Part shown: in pieces, positions 1-8,775 of the stretch
Layout of the letters: each line of letters begins with the position of its first letter
Numbering within the stretch: the stretch's first letter is position 1
Source of the DNA: Rhodoferax aquaticus
Lineage (GTDB): Bacteria; Pseudomonadota; Gammaproteobacteria; Burkholderiales; Burkholderiaceae_C
NCBI RefSeq assembly: GCF_006974105.1
Contig: NZ_CP036282.1
Span: 930,001 to 994,000, forward strand
Reading direction: 5' to 3'
Length of the DNA stretch: 64,000 bases
The notes under the pieces: model-generated
What the model saw: the letters and a program-made list of their open reading frames with translations, nothing else
Databases searched by the model: none
What the model was told of the DNA's origin: nothing
Position numbers and translations under genes: made by a program

Positions 1-922
1 CATCATCATGCCCAATCTGCGCCCCCCCGTAACCACGGCGGCAGCGGCCGTGGCCTACCGCCAGCGCATCCAAGCCGCAGTGTTGCCCGGCCAGCAGTTC
101 GAGCCCTTGATGACGCTGTATCTCACCGACAACTTGCCTGCTGACGAAATCGCCCGCGCCAAAGACGCCGGTGTGGTCGCCGCCAAGTTGTACCCCGCGG
201 GAGCCACCACCAACAGCGACGCTGGGGTGACCGACATTCGCAAGACCTACAAGACTCTAGAAGCCATGCAGCGCGCAGGCATGCTGCTCTTGGTGCACGG
301 CGAGGTGACCTCCCCTGATATCGACCTTTTTGACCGCGAAGCCGTGTTCATCGACCAGCAGCTCATCCCACTGCGCCGCGACTTTCCTGAACTCAAAATT
401 GTGTTTGAGCACATCACCACCTTGGAAGCCGCGCAGTATGTGCAAGAGGCGGACGCCTTTACTGCCGCCACACTCACCGCCCACCATTTGCTGTACAACC
501 GCAATGCCATCTTTACCGGTGGCATTCGCCCGCACTACTACTGCTTGCCTGTGCTCAAACGCGAAACCCACCGCCAAGCCTTGGTGAAAGCCGCAACCAG
601 CGGGTCGCCCAAGTTCTTCTTGGGCACCGACAGCGCTCCCCATGCATCGCATCTGAAAGAGCATGCCAGTGGTTGCGCAGGTTGCTACACGGCCCACGCC
701 GCTATGGAGCTGTACGCCCACGCCTTTGACACCGCCGGCGCTTTGGACAAGCTTGAAGGTTTTGCGTCTTTTTATGGTGCAGACTTTTACGGCCTGCCCC
801 GCAACCCAGGCACGATTACCTTGCGCCGCGAAAGCTGGACCCCTCCGGAGAGCTACCCCTATGCAGGCGCAGCGCTCAAGCCTTTGGCTGGCGGTGAAGC
901 ACTCACGTGGCGCATGGTTTAG
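1..922 (+). CDS. pyrC: dihydroorotase, 5' end cut off by the window
   Basis: This enzyme closes N-carbamoyl-L-aspartate to dihydroorotate in pyrimidine synthesis, in the cytoplasm, with two zinc ions. The visible 300-odd residues follow E. coli PyrC closely. They include the AAKLYPA segment with the lysine that is carbamylated, LLVHGEV and FEHIT with metal-binding histidines, and the LGTDSAPH block with the catalytic aspartate. The N-terminal HxH metal motif, roughly the first 40 residues of the family, lies before the window, so the reading frame simply runs in from the left edge. The ATG at 8 is internal and not the start. The 3' end overlaps the next gene by 16 bases. Confidence 0.95.
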   Translation, partial: IIMPNLRPPVTTAAAAVAYRQRIQAAVLPGQQFEPLMTLYLTDNLPADEIARAKDAGVVAAKLYPAGATTNSDAGVTDIRKTYKTLEAMQRAGMLLLVHGEVTSPDIDLFDREAVFIDQQLIPLRRDFPELKIVFEHITTLEAAQYVQEADAFTAATLTAHHLLYNRNAIFTGGIRPHYYCLPVLKRETHRQALVKAATSGSPKFFLGTDSAPHASHLKEHASGCAGCYTAHAAMELYAHAFDTAGALDKLEGFASFYGADFYGLPRNPGTITLRRESWTPPESYPYAGAALKPLAGGEALTWRMV

Positions 923-1653
923 AAGCCATTGACTGGGCCCAGCCTTGGCTGGAGCCCTGGGCACCGCTGGGCCAAGGCGTGGCGCAGCAGGTAGAGGCTG
1001 GCGCCAGTTGTGCGCAGGCGCTGAATGCTGCCGCGCATGCGCCCGTGCGCTTTGTGCCGCAGGCCGAGTTGCCAGCCGGCGTGGCGTATGAACAGCACAT
1101 CTTTGACACCGGCTGTGTGCCTACGCGCGATGGCTTGCATGACTTTTTTAACGGCCTGTGTTGGATGCGCTTTCCCGCCACCAAGACGCGGCTGAACCAG
1201 TTGCAAGCGGCACAAATTGCGCACAGCGGCATCCAGCCGGTACGTGGCCCTGCGCGCGATGGACTCACCGTGTTCGATGAAAACGCAGCGTTCTTGCAGG
1301 CGCCAGATGCCTTGTGGGATGCCCTGTGCGCCAAAGACTGGCGTAGGGTGTTTGTAGCCCAGCGGGACTTGTGGCAAGAGGCCTACTTGGTGCTGTTTGG
1401 CCATGCGCTCTTGGAAAAGCTGGTTTGCCCGAGAAAACCCATCACAGCGCACGTGTATAGGGCACAGGCAGCTACCAACTTGATAGCAGATGTAGACGCT
1501 TGGATGGCGGCTGACCTTAGCGCAGAGAAACTGGCCAGCAAGCCGTTTGCCCACCTGCCGGTCTTGGGTGTGCCGGGCTGGTGGAGTGGCAACACGGACT
1601 CCGCTTTCTACGACGATCCCAGTGTGTTTCGCGCACCGCGTGCGGTGGCTTAG
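907..1653 (+). CDS. DUF3025 family protein
   Basis: A 248-residue protein of unknown function that matches the DUF3025 family. The diagnostic block is around residues 70-100 ([19 protein letters not shown] followed by WMRFPATK). It has no signal peptide or membrane segment, so it is probably cytoplasmic. Translation appears to start at the GTG at 907, inside the last codons of pyrC, which suggests coupled translation. Residues about 181-194 (beginning [10 protein letters not shown]) are encoded by a copy of the 41-bp repeat described elsewhere and look like an insertion into the family fold. No role in pyrimidine synthesis is implied beyond the overlap with pyrC. Confidence 0.8.
   Translation: MAHGLEAIDWAQPWLEPWAPLGQGVAQQVEAGASCAQALNAAAHAPVRFVPQAELPAGVAYEQHIFDTGCVPTRDGLHDFFNGLCWMRFPATKTRLNQLQAAQIAHSGIQPVRGPARDGLTVFDENAAFLQAPDALWDALCAKDWRRVFVAQRDLWQEAYLVLFGHALLEKLVCPRKPITAHVYRAQAATNLIADVDAWMAADLSAEKLASKPFAHLPVLGVPGWWSGNTDSAFYDDPSVFRAPRAVA
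1447..1487 (-). repeat. 41-bp two-hairpin repeat, copy A (inside DUF3025 gene)
   Basis: Read on the minus strand this copy begins GCTATC and ends GTGCGC, and contains TAGCTGCCTGTGC at its centre. GCTATC and GGTAGC form a first stem. It aligns without gaps to six other 41-bp copies in the window. It is translated in frame as [14 protein letters not shown], closely matching the dapF copy ([14 protein letters not shown]). Confidence 0.75.
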
Positions 1654-1704
1654 CGCTGGTGCTGCAAAGTCCATAAAACTTCCGGGGCCGAAGCCTCTGG
1701 CGGT

Positions 1705-1735
1705 CTTGAAACCCTTTGAAACGCCTTTACCATTA
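1705..1735 (+). promoter_or_regulatory. possible heat-shock (sigma-32) promoter of htpX
   Basis: CTTGAAAC at 1705-1712 resembles the sigma-32 -35 element, and ACCATTA at 1729-1735 resembles its CCCAT-type -10 element. The spacing is slightly longer than usual. Transcription would begin about 35 bases before the htpX ATG. htpX is a heat-shock gene in other proteobacteria, which is why the site was considered. The match is imperfect. Confidence 0.35.
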
Positions 1736-1776
1736 GGCACTGTGGCTCTTGCGAGGGCCAGTTTTTGGAGAAACCG

Positions 1777-2652
1777 ATGAAACGTATTATTTTGTTCGTG
1801 ATGACCAACTTGGCCATCGTGCTGGTGTTGGGCTTGGTGGCTAGTTTGCTGGGGGTCAACAAGTTCCTCACTGCCAACGGCCTGAACCTCACCGCATTGC
1901 TGGGCTTTGCCTTGATCATGGGCTTTGGGGGTGCATTCATATCCTTGTTGATCAGCAAGCCCATGGCCAAGTGGACCTCGGGTGTGCAAATTATTCAGCA
2001 GCCCCAAAATGCGGACGAAGCTTGGATTGTGGACACCGTGCGCAAGTTTGCAGACAAAGCCGGCATCGGTATGCCTGAAGTCGGTATTTTTGAGGGCGAG
2101 CCCAATGCGTTTGCCACCGGCGCGTTCAAAAACTCTGCCCTGGTAGCTGTCTCTACCGGTTTGTTGCGCGGCATGACCCGCGAAGAAATTGAAGCCGTCA
2201 TTGGCCATGAGGTCGCCCACATTGCCAATGGCGACATGGTCACCATGACGCTGATTCAAGGCGTGATGAACACCTTTGTGGTGTTCTTGAGCCGGGTGAT
2301 TGGTTACGCCGTGGACAGCTTCTTGAACAAGAACAACGAGAATCGCTCAGGCCCCGGCATTGGCTATTACGTGACCACCATTGTGCTGGACATCGTGCTG
2401 GGCTTTGTGGCGGCCATCATCGTGGCCTGGTTCTCGCGCCAGCGCGAATTCCGCGCTGACGCCGGTGCCGCGCAACTCATGGGCCGCAAGCAACCCATGG
2501 TGAACGCCTTGGCGCGCTTGGGCGGCATGGTGCCCGGTGAGTTGCCTAAGAGTGTGGCCGCCATGGGCATTGCCGGCGGCATTGGCCAGCTGTTTTCTAC
2601 CCATCCACCGATTGAAGAGCGCATTGCTGCCTTGCAAAACACACAAGGTTGA
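1777..2652 (+). CDS. htpX: membrane zinc metalloprotease HtpX
   Basis: HtpX degrades misfolded inner-membrane proteins together with FtsH. The 291-residue product has two N-terminal membrane segments (about residues 4-25 and 38-60), the zinc-binding HEVAH at 144-148, two further hydrophobic segments, and the glutamate of [10 protein letters not shown] that acts as third zinc ligand. Length and order match the family. The ATG at 1777 is chosen because GGAG lies 6 bases upstream; an in-frame TTG at 1765 has no such site. The gene stands alone, with a strong terminator downstream and a possible heat-shock promoter upstream. Confidence 0.95.
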   Translation: MKRIILFVMTNLAIVLVLGLVASLLGVNKFLTANGLNLTALLGFALIMGFGGAFISLLISKPMAKWTSGVQIIQQPQNADEAWIVDTVRKFADKAGIGMPEVGIFEGEPNAFATGAFKNSALVAVSTGLLRGMTREEIEAVIGHEVAHIANGDMVTMTLIQGVMNTFVVFLSRVIGYAVDSFLNKNNENRSGPGIGYYVTTIVLDIVLGFVAAIIVAWFSRQREFRADAGAAQLMGRKQPMVNALARLGGMVPGELPKSVAAMGIAGGIGQLFSTHPPIEERIAALQNTQG

Positions 2653-2692
2653 TTGGGCATAGCGCGCCTCGTTTGGTGCCGCGTTCTCCTGC

Positions 2693-2728
2693 AAAGCCCC
2701 ATGCTTCGTGAGCATGGGGCTTTTTTTT
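2693..2728 (+). terminator. rho-independent terminator after htpX
   Basis: A perfect 13-bp stem (AAAGCCCCATGCT pairing with AGCATGGGGCTTT) around a 5-base loop is followed by an unbroken T run to 2728. This is a textbook intrinsic terminator and ends the htpX transcript. Confidence 0.93.
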
Positions 2729-2836
2729 GAGCGCCAAATAGGGGCAACGCAACGCAAAGTTGTGTAAAGTCATAGAGCAGCCGGGCCACGCGCAGTAGAC
2801 TCGGCGCCTCTCCGACTTTTGACATGCCCTGCGCCC

Positions 2837-4567
2837 ATGTTCACTCCTAAAACGTTCTTTCCTCGGCAGGTGGTCGAGGCCGGTGGCAACCGTTGGGACT
2901 GGGCACTTCTACCCTTGGTGTTGGCGGTCATCGTGGTGCTGTGTTTTGGCGCTCGCCAAATGGCCACACCCTATCAAATTGGCACGGAGTTGCCGATTTC
3001 GCTGGACATTGCCTACTTGCCGTACTACTTGCTCAGGACAACCCTGCGCATGTTTATGGCGATGGGCGCTTCCTTGGTCTTTAGTGTGGTGTTTGCGGTC
3101 TTAGCGACCAAGTACCCTGCGGCTGAGAAGTTTTTGGTCCCGGTGTTGGATATTTTGCAGTCCATTCCGATTTTGGGTTTTCTCTCCATCACGGTGACAG
3201 GGTTCATCGCCTTGTTCCCCGGCAGCTTGTTTGGGGTGGAGTGCGCGGCTATTTTTGCGATCTTTACCTCACAAGCGTGGAACATGGCATTTAGCCTGTA
3301 CCAGTCCTTTAGAACCGTACCCGCTGAATTGGCGGAGGCATCCAAGGTGTTCCAGCTCTCCGGTTGGCAGCGGTTTTGGCGTTTGGACATGCCTTACGCC
3401 ATGCCATCCTTGCTGTGGAACATGATGATGTCGATGTCTGGTGGTTGGTTTTTTGTGGTGGCGTCCGAGGCCATTTCGGTGTCCAACCAAAACATCAAAC
3501 TACCGGGTGTGGGGTCATACATCGCCATGGCAATCGAGGCCAAAGACCTGGGCGCCATTGGCTTGGCAGTGGGCGCCATGTTGATTGGCGTGTTGCTCTA
3601 TGACCAGCTGTTCTTTCGCCCGTTGTTGGCATGGGCCGATAAGTTTCGGTTTGAAGAAGTTGGGGGAGCGCAAAACCAGACCTCATGGCTGCTTACCTGG
3701 TTGCGCCGTACCGAGCGCTTGCAGTCAATAGGCGACCTGATTGCCGCTGGGCTCAACCGCAGTTTTGCCTTCTTTCGCAAACACCATGACGGCACCTCCA
3801 TCAAAGCCAGGACCGCGGAGCCCTCGCAAACCATGGTGCGTATATGGGATGCGATCTTGGCGGCACTGATCATTTTTGCGTCTTGGCGTTTGGCTGTGTT
3901 CATCCACACCGAGGTCGGTTGGGCTGAGGTTGGGCATGTGTTTGTGCTGGGCTTTTACACCTTTATCCGTGTGATGGTCTTGATTGCCTTAGCGGCTTTG
4001 GTGTGGGTGCCTGTTGGTATCTGGATTGGCATGAACCCCAGCATTGCAGCACGGGTGCAAGCCATTGCGCAGTTCTTGGCGGCGTTTCCAGCCAACCTCA
4101 TGTTTCCGGTGTTTGTGGTGGTGATTGTGAAGTTCCATCTCACACCGGACATTTGGCTCTCGCCGCTCATGATTTTTGGCACCCAGTGGTACTTGCTGTT
4201 CAACGTGATTGCAGGTGCATCGACCATTCCCACAGAGCTGCGCTTTGCTGCGCGGAACTTGGGTTTAAAAGGTTCTTTGCGCTGGCGGCGCTATCTGTTG
4301 CCAGCAGTGTTCCCCAGCTTTGTGACCGGGGCCATCACCGCCAGTGGCGGCTCGTGGAACGCCAGCATCGTGTCTGAATATGTGACTTGGGGTGACACCA
4401 CGGTGCAAGCGCATGGCATTGGCAGCTACATCGCAGAAATGACGGCCGGCGGGGACTTTCCACGCATCGCCCTGGGTATTGGCGTGATGTGCGTGTACGT
4501 GATGTCGCTCAACCACTTTGTGTGGCGCAGGCTGTACCGTATGGCTGAAGACCGCATGCATTTCTAG
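2837..4567 (+). CDS. ABC transporter permease, two permease domains fused
   Basis: Inner-membrane part of an ABC importer of the nitrate/sulfonate/taurine (NitT/TauT) type. The 576-residue protein contains two complete permease domains in tandem. Each has its own cytoplasmic EAA-type coupling loop: ELAEASKVFQLSG near residue 160 and ELRFAARNLGLKG near residue 470. Many hydrophobic segments surround them, and a hydrophilic linker lies around residues 270-330. One chain can therefore supply both halves of the pore. The ATG at 2837 is preferred over an in-frame TTG 18 bases upstream. The ATPase follows after 10 bases. No substrate-binding protein is nearby, so the substrate cannot be named. Confidence 0.88.
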   Translation: MFTPKTFFPRQVVEAGGNRWDWALLPLVLAVIVVLCFGARQMATPYQIGTELPISLDIAYLPYYLLRTTLRMFMAMGASLVFSVVFAVLATKYPAAEKFLVPVLDILQSIPILGFLSITVTGFIALFPGSLFGVECAAIFAIFTSQAWNMAFSLYQSFRTVPAELAEASKVFQLSGWQRFWRLDMPYAMPSLLWNMMMSMSGGWFFVVASEAISVSNQNIKLPGVGSYIAMAIEAKDLGAIGLAVGAMLIGVLLYDQLFFRPLLAWADKFRFEEVGGAQNQTSWLLTWLRRTERLQSIGDLIAAGLNRSFAFFRKHHDGTSIKARTAEPSQTMVRIWDAILAALIIFASWRLAVFIHTEVGWAEVGHVFVLGFYTFIRVMVLIALAALVWVPVGIWIGMNPSIAARVQAIAQFLAAFPANLMFPVFVVVIVKFHLTPDIWLSPLMIFGTQWYLLFNVIAGASTIPTELRFAARNLGLKGSLRWRRYLLPAVFPSFVTGAITASGGSWNASIVSEYVTWGDTTVQAHGIGSYIAEMTAGGDFPRIALGIGVMCVYVMSLNHFVWRRLYRMAEDRMHF

Positions 4568-4577
4568 GAAGCAAAAA

Positions 4578-5888
4578 TTGAAACAAACCATTGTGGATCT
4601 GAAGGCCGTCGGCAAGTCCTTCAACTCAGCCGACGGTGCGCCGCGCACGGTGTTGGACAACGTCGATTTCACTTTGCGTGAGCGCGAGATCGTGGCGCTC
4701 TTAGGCCAGTCGGGTTCTGGCAAATCGACGCTTTTGCGCATCATGGCCGGCTTGGTGTCCGCAGATCGGGGTGATGTGTTGTACCGGGGGCAACCCCTGT
4801 ATGGACCTGCGCGCGGCATCAGCATGGTGTTTCAGTCGTTTGCGCTGTTTCCATGGTTGACCGTGCAGCAAAACGTGGAAATTGGCCTAGAGGCACAAGG
4901 TGTGCCGCGCGCTGAGCGCGAAAAGCGGGCGGAAAAGGTCATTGACCTGATTGGCTTGTCCGGCTTTGAAGGCGCTTTGCCACGGGAGCTCTCAGGTGGC
5001 ATGCGCCAGCGTGTGGGCATTGCGCGTGCGCTGGTAGTCGACCCCGATGTGCTGTTAATGGACGAAGCCTTCTCCGCCTTGGATGTGCTGACCGGCGAGC
5101 GTTTGCGTGACGATATTTTGGAGTTGTGGGAGGCGCAGCAAATCTCCACCAAAGCCATTTTGGTGGTGTCGCACAACATCCAAGAAGCCGTGATGATGGC
5201 GGACCGCGTGCTGATATTTGCCAGCGACCCTGGACGTGTGCGCTACGAGATGCGGGTGGACTTGCCCCGCCCGCGTGATGCCGATAGCGAGGGCGTGCGC
5301 ACTTTGGTGGACGAGATCTATGCCGTCATGACGGCAGGGCGCTTGCGCAGTGGCAAAGCATCCGAGGAAGTGGAGCCTATGCGCTTGGATGCGCGCTTGC
5401 CGGATGCCGACATCGGCTTGATGGAGGGCTTGCTGGAGCGCCTCATGGACGACCCGTTCACCGGACATGCCGACTTGCCACAGCTGGCCGAAGAAACCGA
5501 ACTCACTGATGAAGAGCTCCTGCCAGTGGCAGAGGCCTTGGCCTTGCTGGAGTTTGCTGAGTTGGAGAGTGGTGACTTGAACGTGACCGAGCTGGGCAAG
5601 AGCTATGTCGCCGCCGAAAACGATGCTCGGCAAGCCTTGTTTGCCAAGCAGTTGCTCAAGCGCATTCCGTTGGCAGCGCATATTCACCATAGCCTGCAAC
5701 AAGAGCCTGCTGGCGAGATCAAAGAAGAGCACTTCTTGGCCATGTTGCGCGACAGCTTGGACCGCGAAGAGGCCGAGCGCGTGCTCAATGTCGCCATTGA
5801 GTGGGGCCGCTATGGCGAGGTCTATAGCTACAACTACAACACCGGCATGATTCAGCTGCCCGAGGTAGACGACGCCCCAACGTCATAA
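4578..5888 (+). CDS. ABC importer ATPase with C-terminal AAA-associated domain
   Basis: Energy-coupling subunit of the importer encoded just upstream. Residues 1-250 form a NitT/TauT-type ATPase with Walker A GQSGSGKST, signature LSGGMRQRV, Walker B VLLMDEAFSALD and the switch histidine in VVSHN. About 180 further residues, rich in acidic and leucine residues, match the C-terminal AAA-associated domain found on a subset of these ATPases; its role is not established. The likely start is the TTG at 4578, preceded by AGGAAG; the frame stays open further upstream but only inside the permease gene. Product about 436 residues. Confidence 0.88.
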   Translation: MKQTIVDLKAVGKSFNSADGAPRTVLDNVDFTLREREIVALLGQSGSGKSTLLRIMAGLVSADRGDVLYRGQPLYGPARGISMVFQSFALFPWLTVQQNVEIGLEAQGVPRAEREKRAEKVIDLIGLSGFEGALPRELSGGMRQRVGIARALVVDPDVLLMDEAFSALDVLTGERLRDDILELWEAQQISTKAILVVSHNIQEAVMMADRVLIFASDPGRVRYEMRVDLPRPRDADSEGVRTLVDEIYAVMTAGRLRSGKASEEVEPMRLDARLPDADIGLMEGLLERLMDDPFTGHADLPQLAEETELTDEELLPVAEALALLEFAELESGDLNVTELGKSYVAAENDARQALFAKQLLKRIPLAAHIHHSLQQEPAGEIKEEHFLAMLRDSLDREEAERVLNVAIEWGRYGEVYSYNYNTGMIQLPEVDDAPTS

Positions 5889-5982
5889 GGGCAAGAGCAA
5901 GAGAGCCGCCATGCGCCCACTGGTGGCGCATGTGCCTGATGGGTGTGTTACAACCCCAACCCCTTCTTGACGGATATTCACC

Positions 5983-6612
5983 ATGGAATTTTCAACTTGG
6001 CTGGCGTTTTTTGCGGCGTCGTGGGCCATCAGTATTTCGCCGGGCGCAGGTGCCGTGGCCGCTATGAGCGCAGGGCTCAATCACGGCTTTCGCCGGGGCT
6101 ACATCACCACCATGGGTTTGATTCTGGGTATCTGGACGCAAGTGCTGGTGGTGGGCGTGGGGCTGGGGGCCTTGGTTGCCGCTTCCGCCACGGCGTTTGC
6201 GCTGGTCAAGTGGTTGGGGGTGGCGTACTTGGTGTACTTAGGGATTGCCCAGTGGCGCGCACCTGCAACGCCCATGGTGGCGCAAGATGAGCCAGGCCCC
6301 ACCCAAACTTGGCGCTCCATGGTGCTCAAGGGCTGGATGATCAATGCCGTCAACCCCAAAGGCACGGTGTTTTTGCTGGCCGTGGTGCCGCAGTTCATGG
6401 ACCTCTCAAGGCCACTGCTGATGCAGTACGTGGTGATTGGCGCAACGATTGGATTTACCGACTTGGTCGTGATGGCCGGCTACACGGCATTGGCTGCGCG
6501 GGTGTTGGGGGCTTTGAAGTCGCCTGCCCACATTCGTTTGCTCAACCGCGTGTTTGGCAGTTTCTTTGTGGTGGCCGGCGGCTTGCTCGCACTCTTCAAG
6601 CGCGCAGATTGA
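5983..6612 (+). CDS. LysE/RhtB family amino-acid exporter
   Basis: A 209-residue inner-membrane protein with about six hydrophobic segments and the N-terminal family signature SISPGAGAVAAMSAGLNHG (about residues 17-35). These proteins export amino acids or related metabolites using the proton gradient. The length is typical. The central NPKGTVFLLAVVPQF block around residue 125 is also conserved in the family. The substrate cannot be read from the sequence. It is followed after 19 bases by a second small transporter on the same strand, so the two may share a transcript. Confidence 0.88.
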   Translation: MEFSTWLAFFAASWAISISPGAGAVAAMSAGLNHGFRRGYITTMGLILGIWTQVLVVGVGLGALVAASATAFALVKWLGVAYLVYLGIAQWRAPATPMVAQDEPGPTQTWRSMVLKGWMINAVNPKGTVFLLAVVPQFMDLSRPLLMQYVVIGATIGFTDLVVMAGYTALAARVLGALKSPAHIRLLNRVFGSFFVVAGGLLALFKRAD

Positions 6613-6631
6613 ACCGGTCTTGGCGCGCCGT

Positions 6632-7513
6632 ATGTCCGACCGTTTTTTGTTTTGGGTGCCCACGCTGATCTGGGCCACCACTTGGCACACCATTCTTTAC
6701 CAGTTGGGCGAAGTGTCTGTTTTGCATTCCGTGGCGCTGCGTTTCGGTTTGGCAAGCGCCATGTTGTTTTCTATAGCCCGCTGGCGTGGTGAGTCGCTGC
6801 GGGTGCCACCGCGCATGCATCTGTGGCTCATGCTGACGGGGGCGGTGCAGTATGGCTTTAACTACATGAGCACCTACCACTCCGAGCAGCATTTGGCTTC
6901 GGGCTTGGTGGCCGTGGTGTTTACGCTCATGATTTTTAGCAATGCCATGGCCGGGGCACTGTTCTTTGGGCAGCCGATGACCCGACGCTTCATGGCTTTT
7001 TCGGGTGTGGGCGTGTTCGGCATTGCCTTGATCTTTTGGCCCGATATTGCTGCGGCGCAGGCCAACACCGGCGTGTGGGTGGGCATGGCTTGGGCTTTGA
7101 TGGCCATTAGTTTTGCCACAGTGGGCAACGTGCTGACGCTGCGCCTCACCCGGGGTGGGCTGTCTTTGGTGCCGGTGCTGGCGTGGAGCATGGGCTACGG
7201 CGCACTCACGCTGGTGCTGGTGGCCGCCGCCTCTGGCATTGCCTTTGTGGTGGACGCCCGATGGACCTACTGGGCGTCGCTGGTGTATTTGAGCGCCTTC
7301 GGTTCAGTCGCTGCGTTTTTGCTGTATTTCAAACTGGCGCAGCGCCAGGGCCCGGGCCGTGCAGCGCTCATGGGCATGGTGATTCCTGTGATCGCCTTGG
7401 TGGTATCTGCCCTGTTTGAGGGCTGGCGTCCCACTGCGGTGTCGGCAGCAGGCATTGCACTGTGTTTGGCCGGTCTGTGGGGCGCTACCCGGCCCGTGGT
7501 GGCCAAGCCTTAG
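6632..7513 (+). CDS. EamA/DMT family transporter
   Basis: An approximately 293-residue membrane protein with about ten predicted membrane helices arranged as two EamA repeats, as in drug/metabolite transporters such as RhaT and YdcZ relatives. The ATG at 6632 (MSDRFLFWVP) is chosen because the frame upstream merely overlaps the LysE gene. It lies 19 bases after that gene and ends 3 bases before the convergent gspF stop. Substrate unknown. Confidence 0.85.
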   Translation: MSDRFLFWVPTLIWATTWHTILYQLGEVSVLHSVALRFGLASAMLFSIARWRGESLRVPPRMHLWLMLTGAVQYGFNYMSTYHSEQHLASGLVAVVFTLMIFSNAMAGALFFGQPMTRRFMAFSGVGVFGIALIFWPDIAAAQANTGVWVGMAWALMAISFATVGNVLTLRLTRGGLSLVPVLAWSMGYGALTLVLVAAASGIAFVVDARWTYWASLVYLSAFGSVAAFLLYFKLAQRQGPGRAALMGMVIPVIALVVSALFEGWRPTAVSAAGIALCLAGLWGATRPVVAKP

Positions 7514-7516
7514 GCG

Positions 7517-8749
7517 CTACTTCACCAGCTCGTTGAGCTGGATGATGGGCATGAGCACGGCCAGCACAATGAGCATGACCACCAAGCCCATCACCACAAT
7601 GAGCAGGGGCTCCAAAACAGTGGCCAAGGCCATGGCACGCCGCTGCACCTCTGCGCGCAGTTGCTTAGCAGCACGCTCCAGCATGTCAGGCAATTTGCCT
7701 GTTTGTTCGCCTAAGCGGGCAAACATGCCCAGTAGCGGCGGAAAGCGTTGCTTGTGGCCCAAGGCACTGGCCAAGGGCGCACCTTCACGCACTAACACCA
7801 AAGCTTGCAATGCATCGTCACGCATGGCCTGGTTGGACAAGGTGTCGGCAGCCGCTTGCAGGGCTTTCAAAATCGGCACACCTGCGGCACTTAGCATGGC
7901 CAGCGTGCTGGCAAAGCGTGCTGCGTTGTATCCACGTGCCAAGCGACCCACTACCGGTAGTGTCAAGAAAAATGCGTCGTATTTGATGCGAAGTGCGTCT
8001 CTGGCCAGCGCCCAGCGTGCGCCTAAAGCTATTGAAACCATAGCGATTAGCAGCACCCAGCCATAGCCCCGCACCAAGTCGCTGATGCCCAGCATGATGC
8101 GTGTGAGCAAGGGCAGCGCTTGGTGCGAGCGTGCAAACACGGCCGTGACCTGGGGCACCACAAACGCCAGCAAAAACAGCACAATGACCAGCGCCACCAC
8201 GCACACAATGGCCGGGTACAAGGCAGCGCCCAAGAGCTTGGCGCGCAGGTTTTGTTGCTCTTCCAAGTCGTCGGCCAAGCGGTCTAGCACCATCCCTAAG
8301 CTGCCGCTGTGTTCGCCAGCACCAATCACCGCGACAAACACATGGGAGAACTCCTGGGGGTGCTGGGCCATGGCTTTGGCCAAGGGCGAGCCTGCGTTCA
8401 CCTCGGCGCGCAGCGTGGCCGTCACATCCCGCTGGGCAGGGTGTTCAGACTCGTCTGTGAGTGAAGTTAGTGCACGCTCTAGCGGCAAGCCTGCAGATAC
8501 AAGGCCGGCAAGTTGGCGCGTCCAGATGGCCAGTTGGTTGGGGCTAAAAGCACGGCGTTTGCCCCATGCCCTCGCGCCAGTGCCCGTGCTTCCTGTTGCA
8601 CCCGGCGCGCCGGCCAAAGCGTCCACCGCCAAAGGCACTAGTTTTTGCGCACGTAACAGACCACGGGCGGCCTTGGCCGAGTCGGCGTCTAGCACGCCTT
8701 TGCGGGTTTTGCCTTCGGGCGTGAGGGCTTCGTAAGCGTAGGCTGGCAT
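7517..8749 (-). CDS. gspF: T2SS inner-membrane platform protein GspF
   Basis: GspF is the polytopic inner-membrane protein that couples the GspE motor to pseudopilus assembly. The 410-residue product has the duplicated GspF/PilC domain, with loops ending in LERALTSL and VPILKALQA, and three membrane segments (about 170-195, 222-245 and 380-405). It begins MPAYAYEAL, the usual family start. It is the last gene of the operon, 26 bases after gspE. Part of its middle membrane region (about residues 236-248) overlaps a shortened copy of the dispersed repeat. Confidence 0.93.
   Translation of the reverse strand: MPAYAYEALTPEGKTRKGVLDADSAKAARGLLRAQKLVPLAVDALAGAPGATGSTGTGARAWGKRRAFSPNQLAIWTRQLAGLVSAGLPLERALTSLTDESEHPAQRDVTATLRAEVNAGSPLAKAMAQHPQEFSHVFVAVIGAGEHSGSLGMVLDRLADDLEEQQNLRAKLLGAALYPAIVCVVALVIVLFLLAFVVPQVTAVFARSHQALPLLTRIMLGISDLVRGYGWVLLIAMVSIALGARWALARDALRIKYDAFFLTLPVVGRLARGYNAARFASTLAMLSAAGVPILKALQAAADTLSNQAMRDDALQALVLVREGAPLASALGHKQRFPPLLGMFARLGEQTGKLPDMLERAAKQLRAEVQRRAMALATVLEPLLIVVMGLVVMLIVLAVLMPIIQLNELVK
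8008..8044 (-). repeat. shortened copy of the two-hairpin repeat, copy F (inside gspF)
   Basis: On the minus strand it starts GCTAT, has ATAGCTTTAGGCGC at its centre and ends GGGCGC. It is 37 bp instead of 41. The first stem (GCTAT with ATAGC) is intact. It reads in the same frame as the gspD copy, giving AMVSIALGAR. This is the weakest of the copies in GC-rich coding sequence. Confidence 0.45.
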
Positions 8750-8775
8750 AGGGCGCGAGAGAGGTGGGGCGTGCG

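Noticed and set aside
919..2259. 446-codon open frame on the minus strand opposite DUF3025 and htpX
   Set aside because: It is the antisense shadow of two well-supported genes; the translation is rich in His, Gln and Arg with no family motifs.
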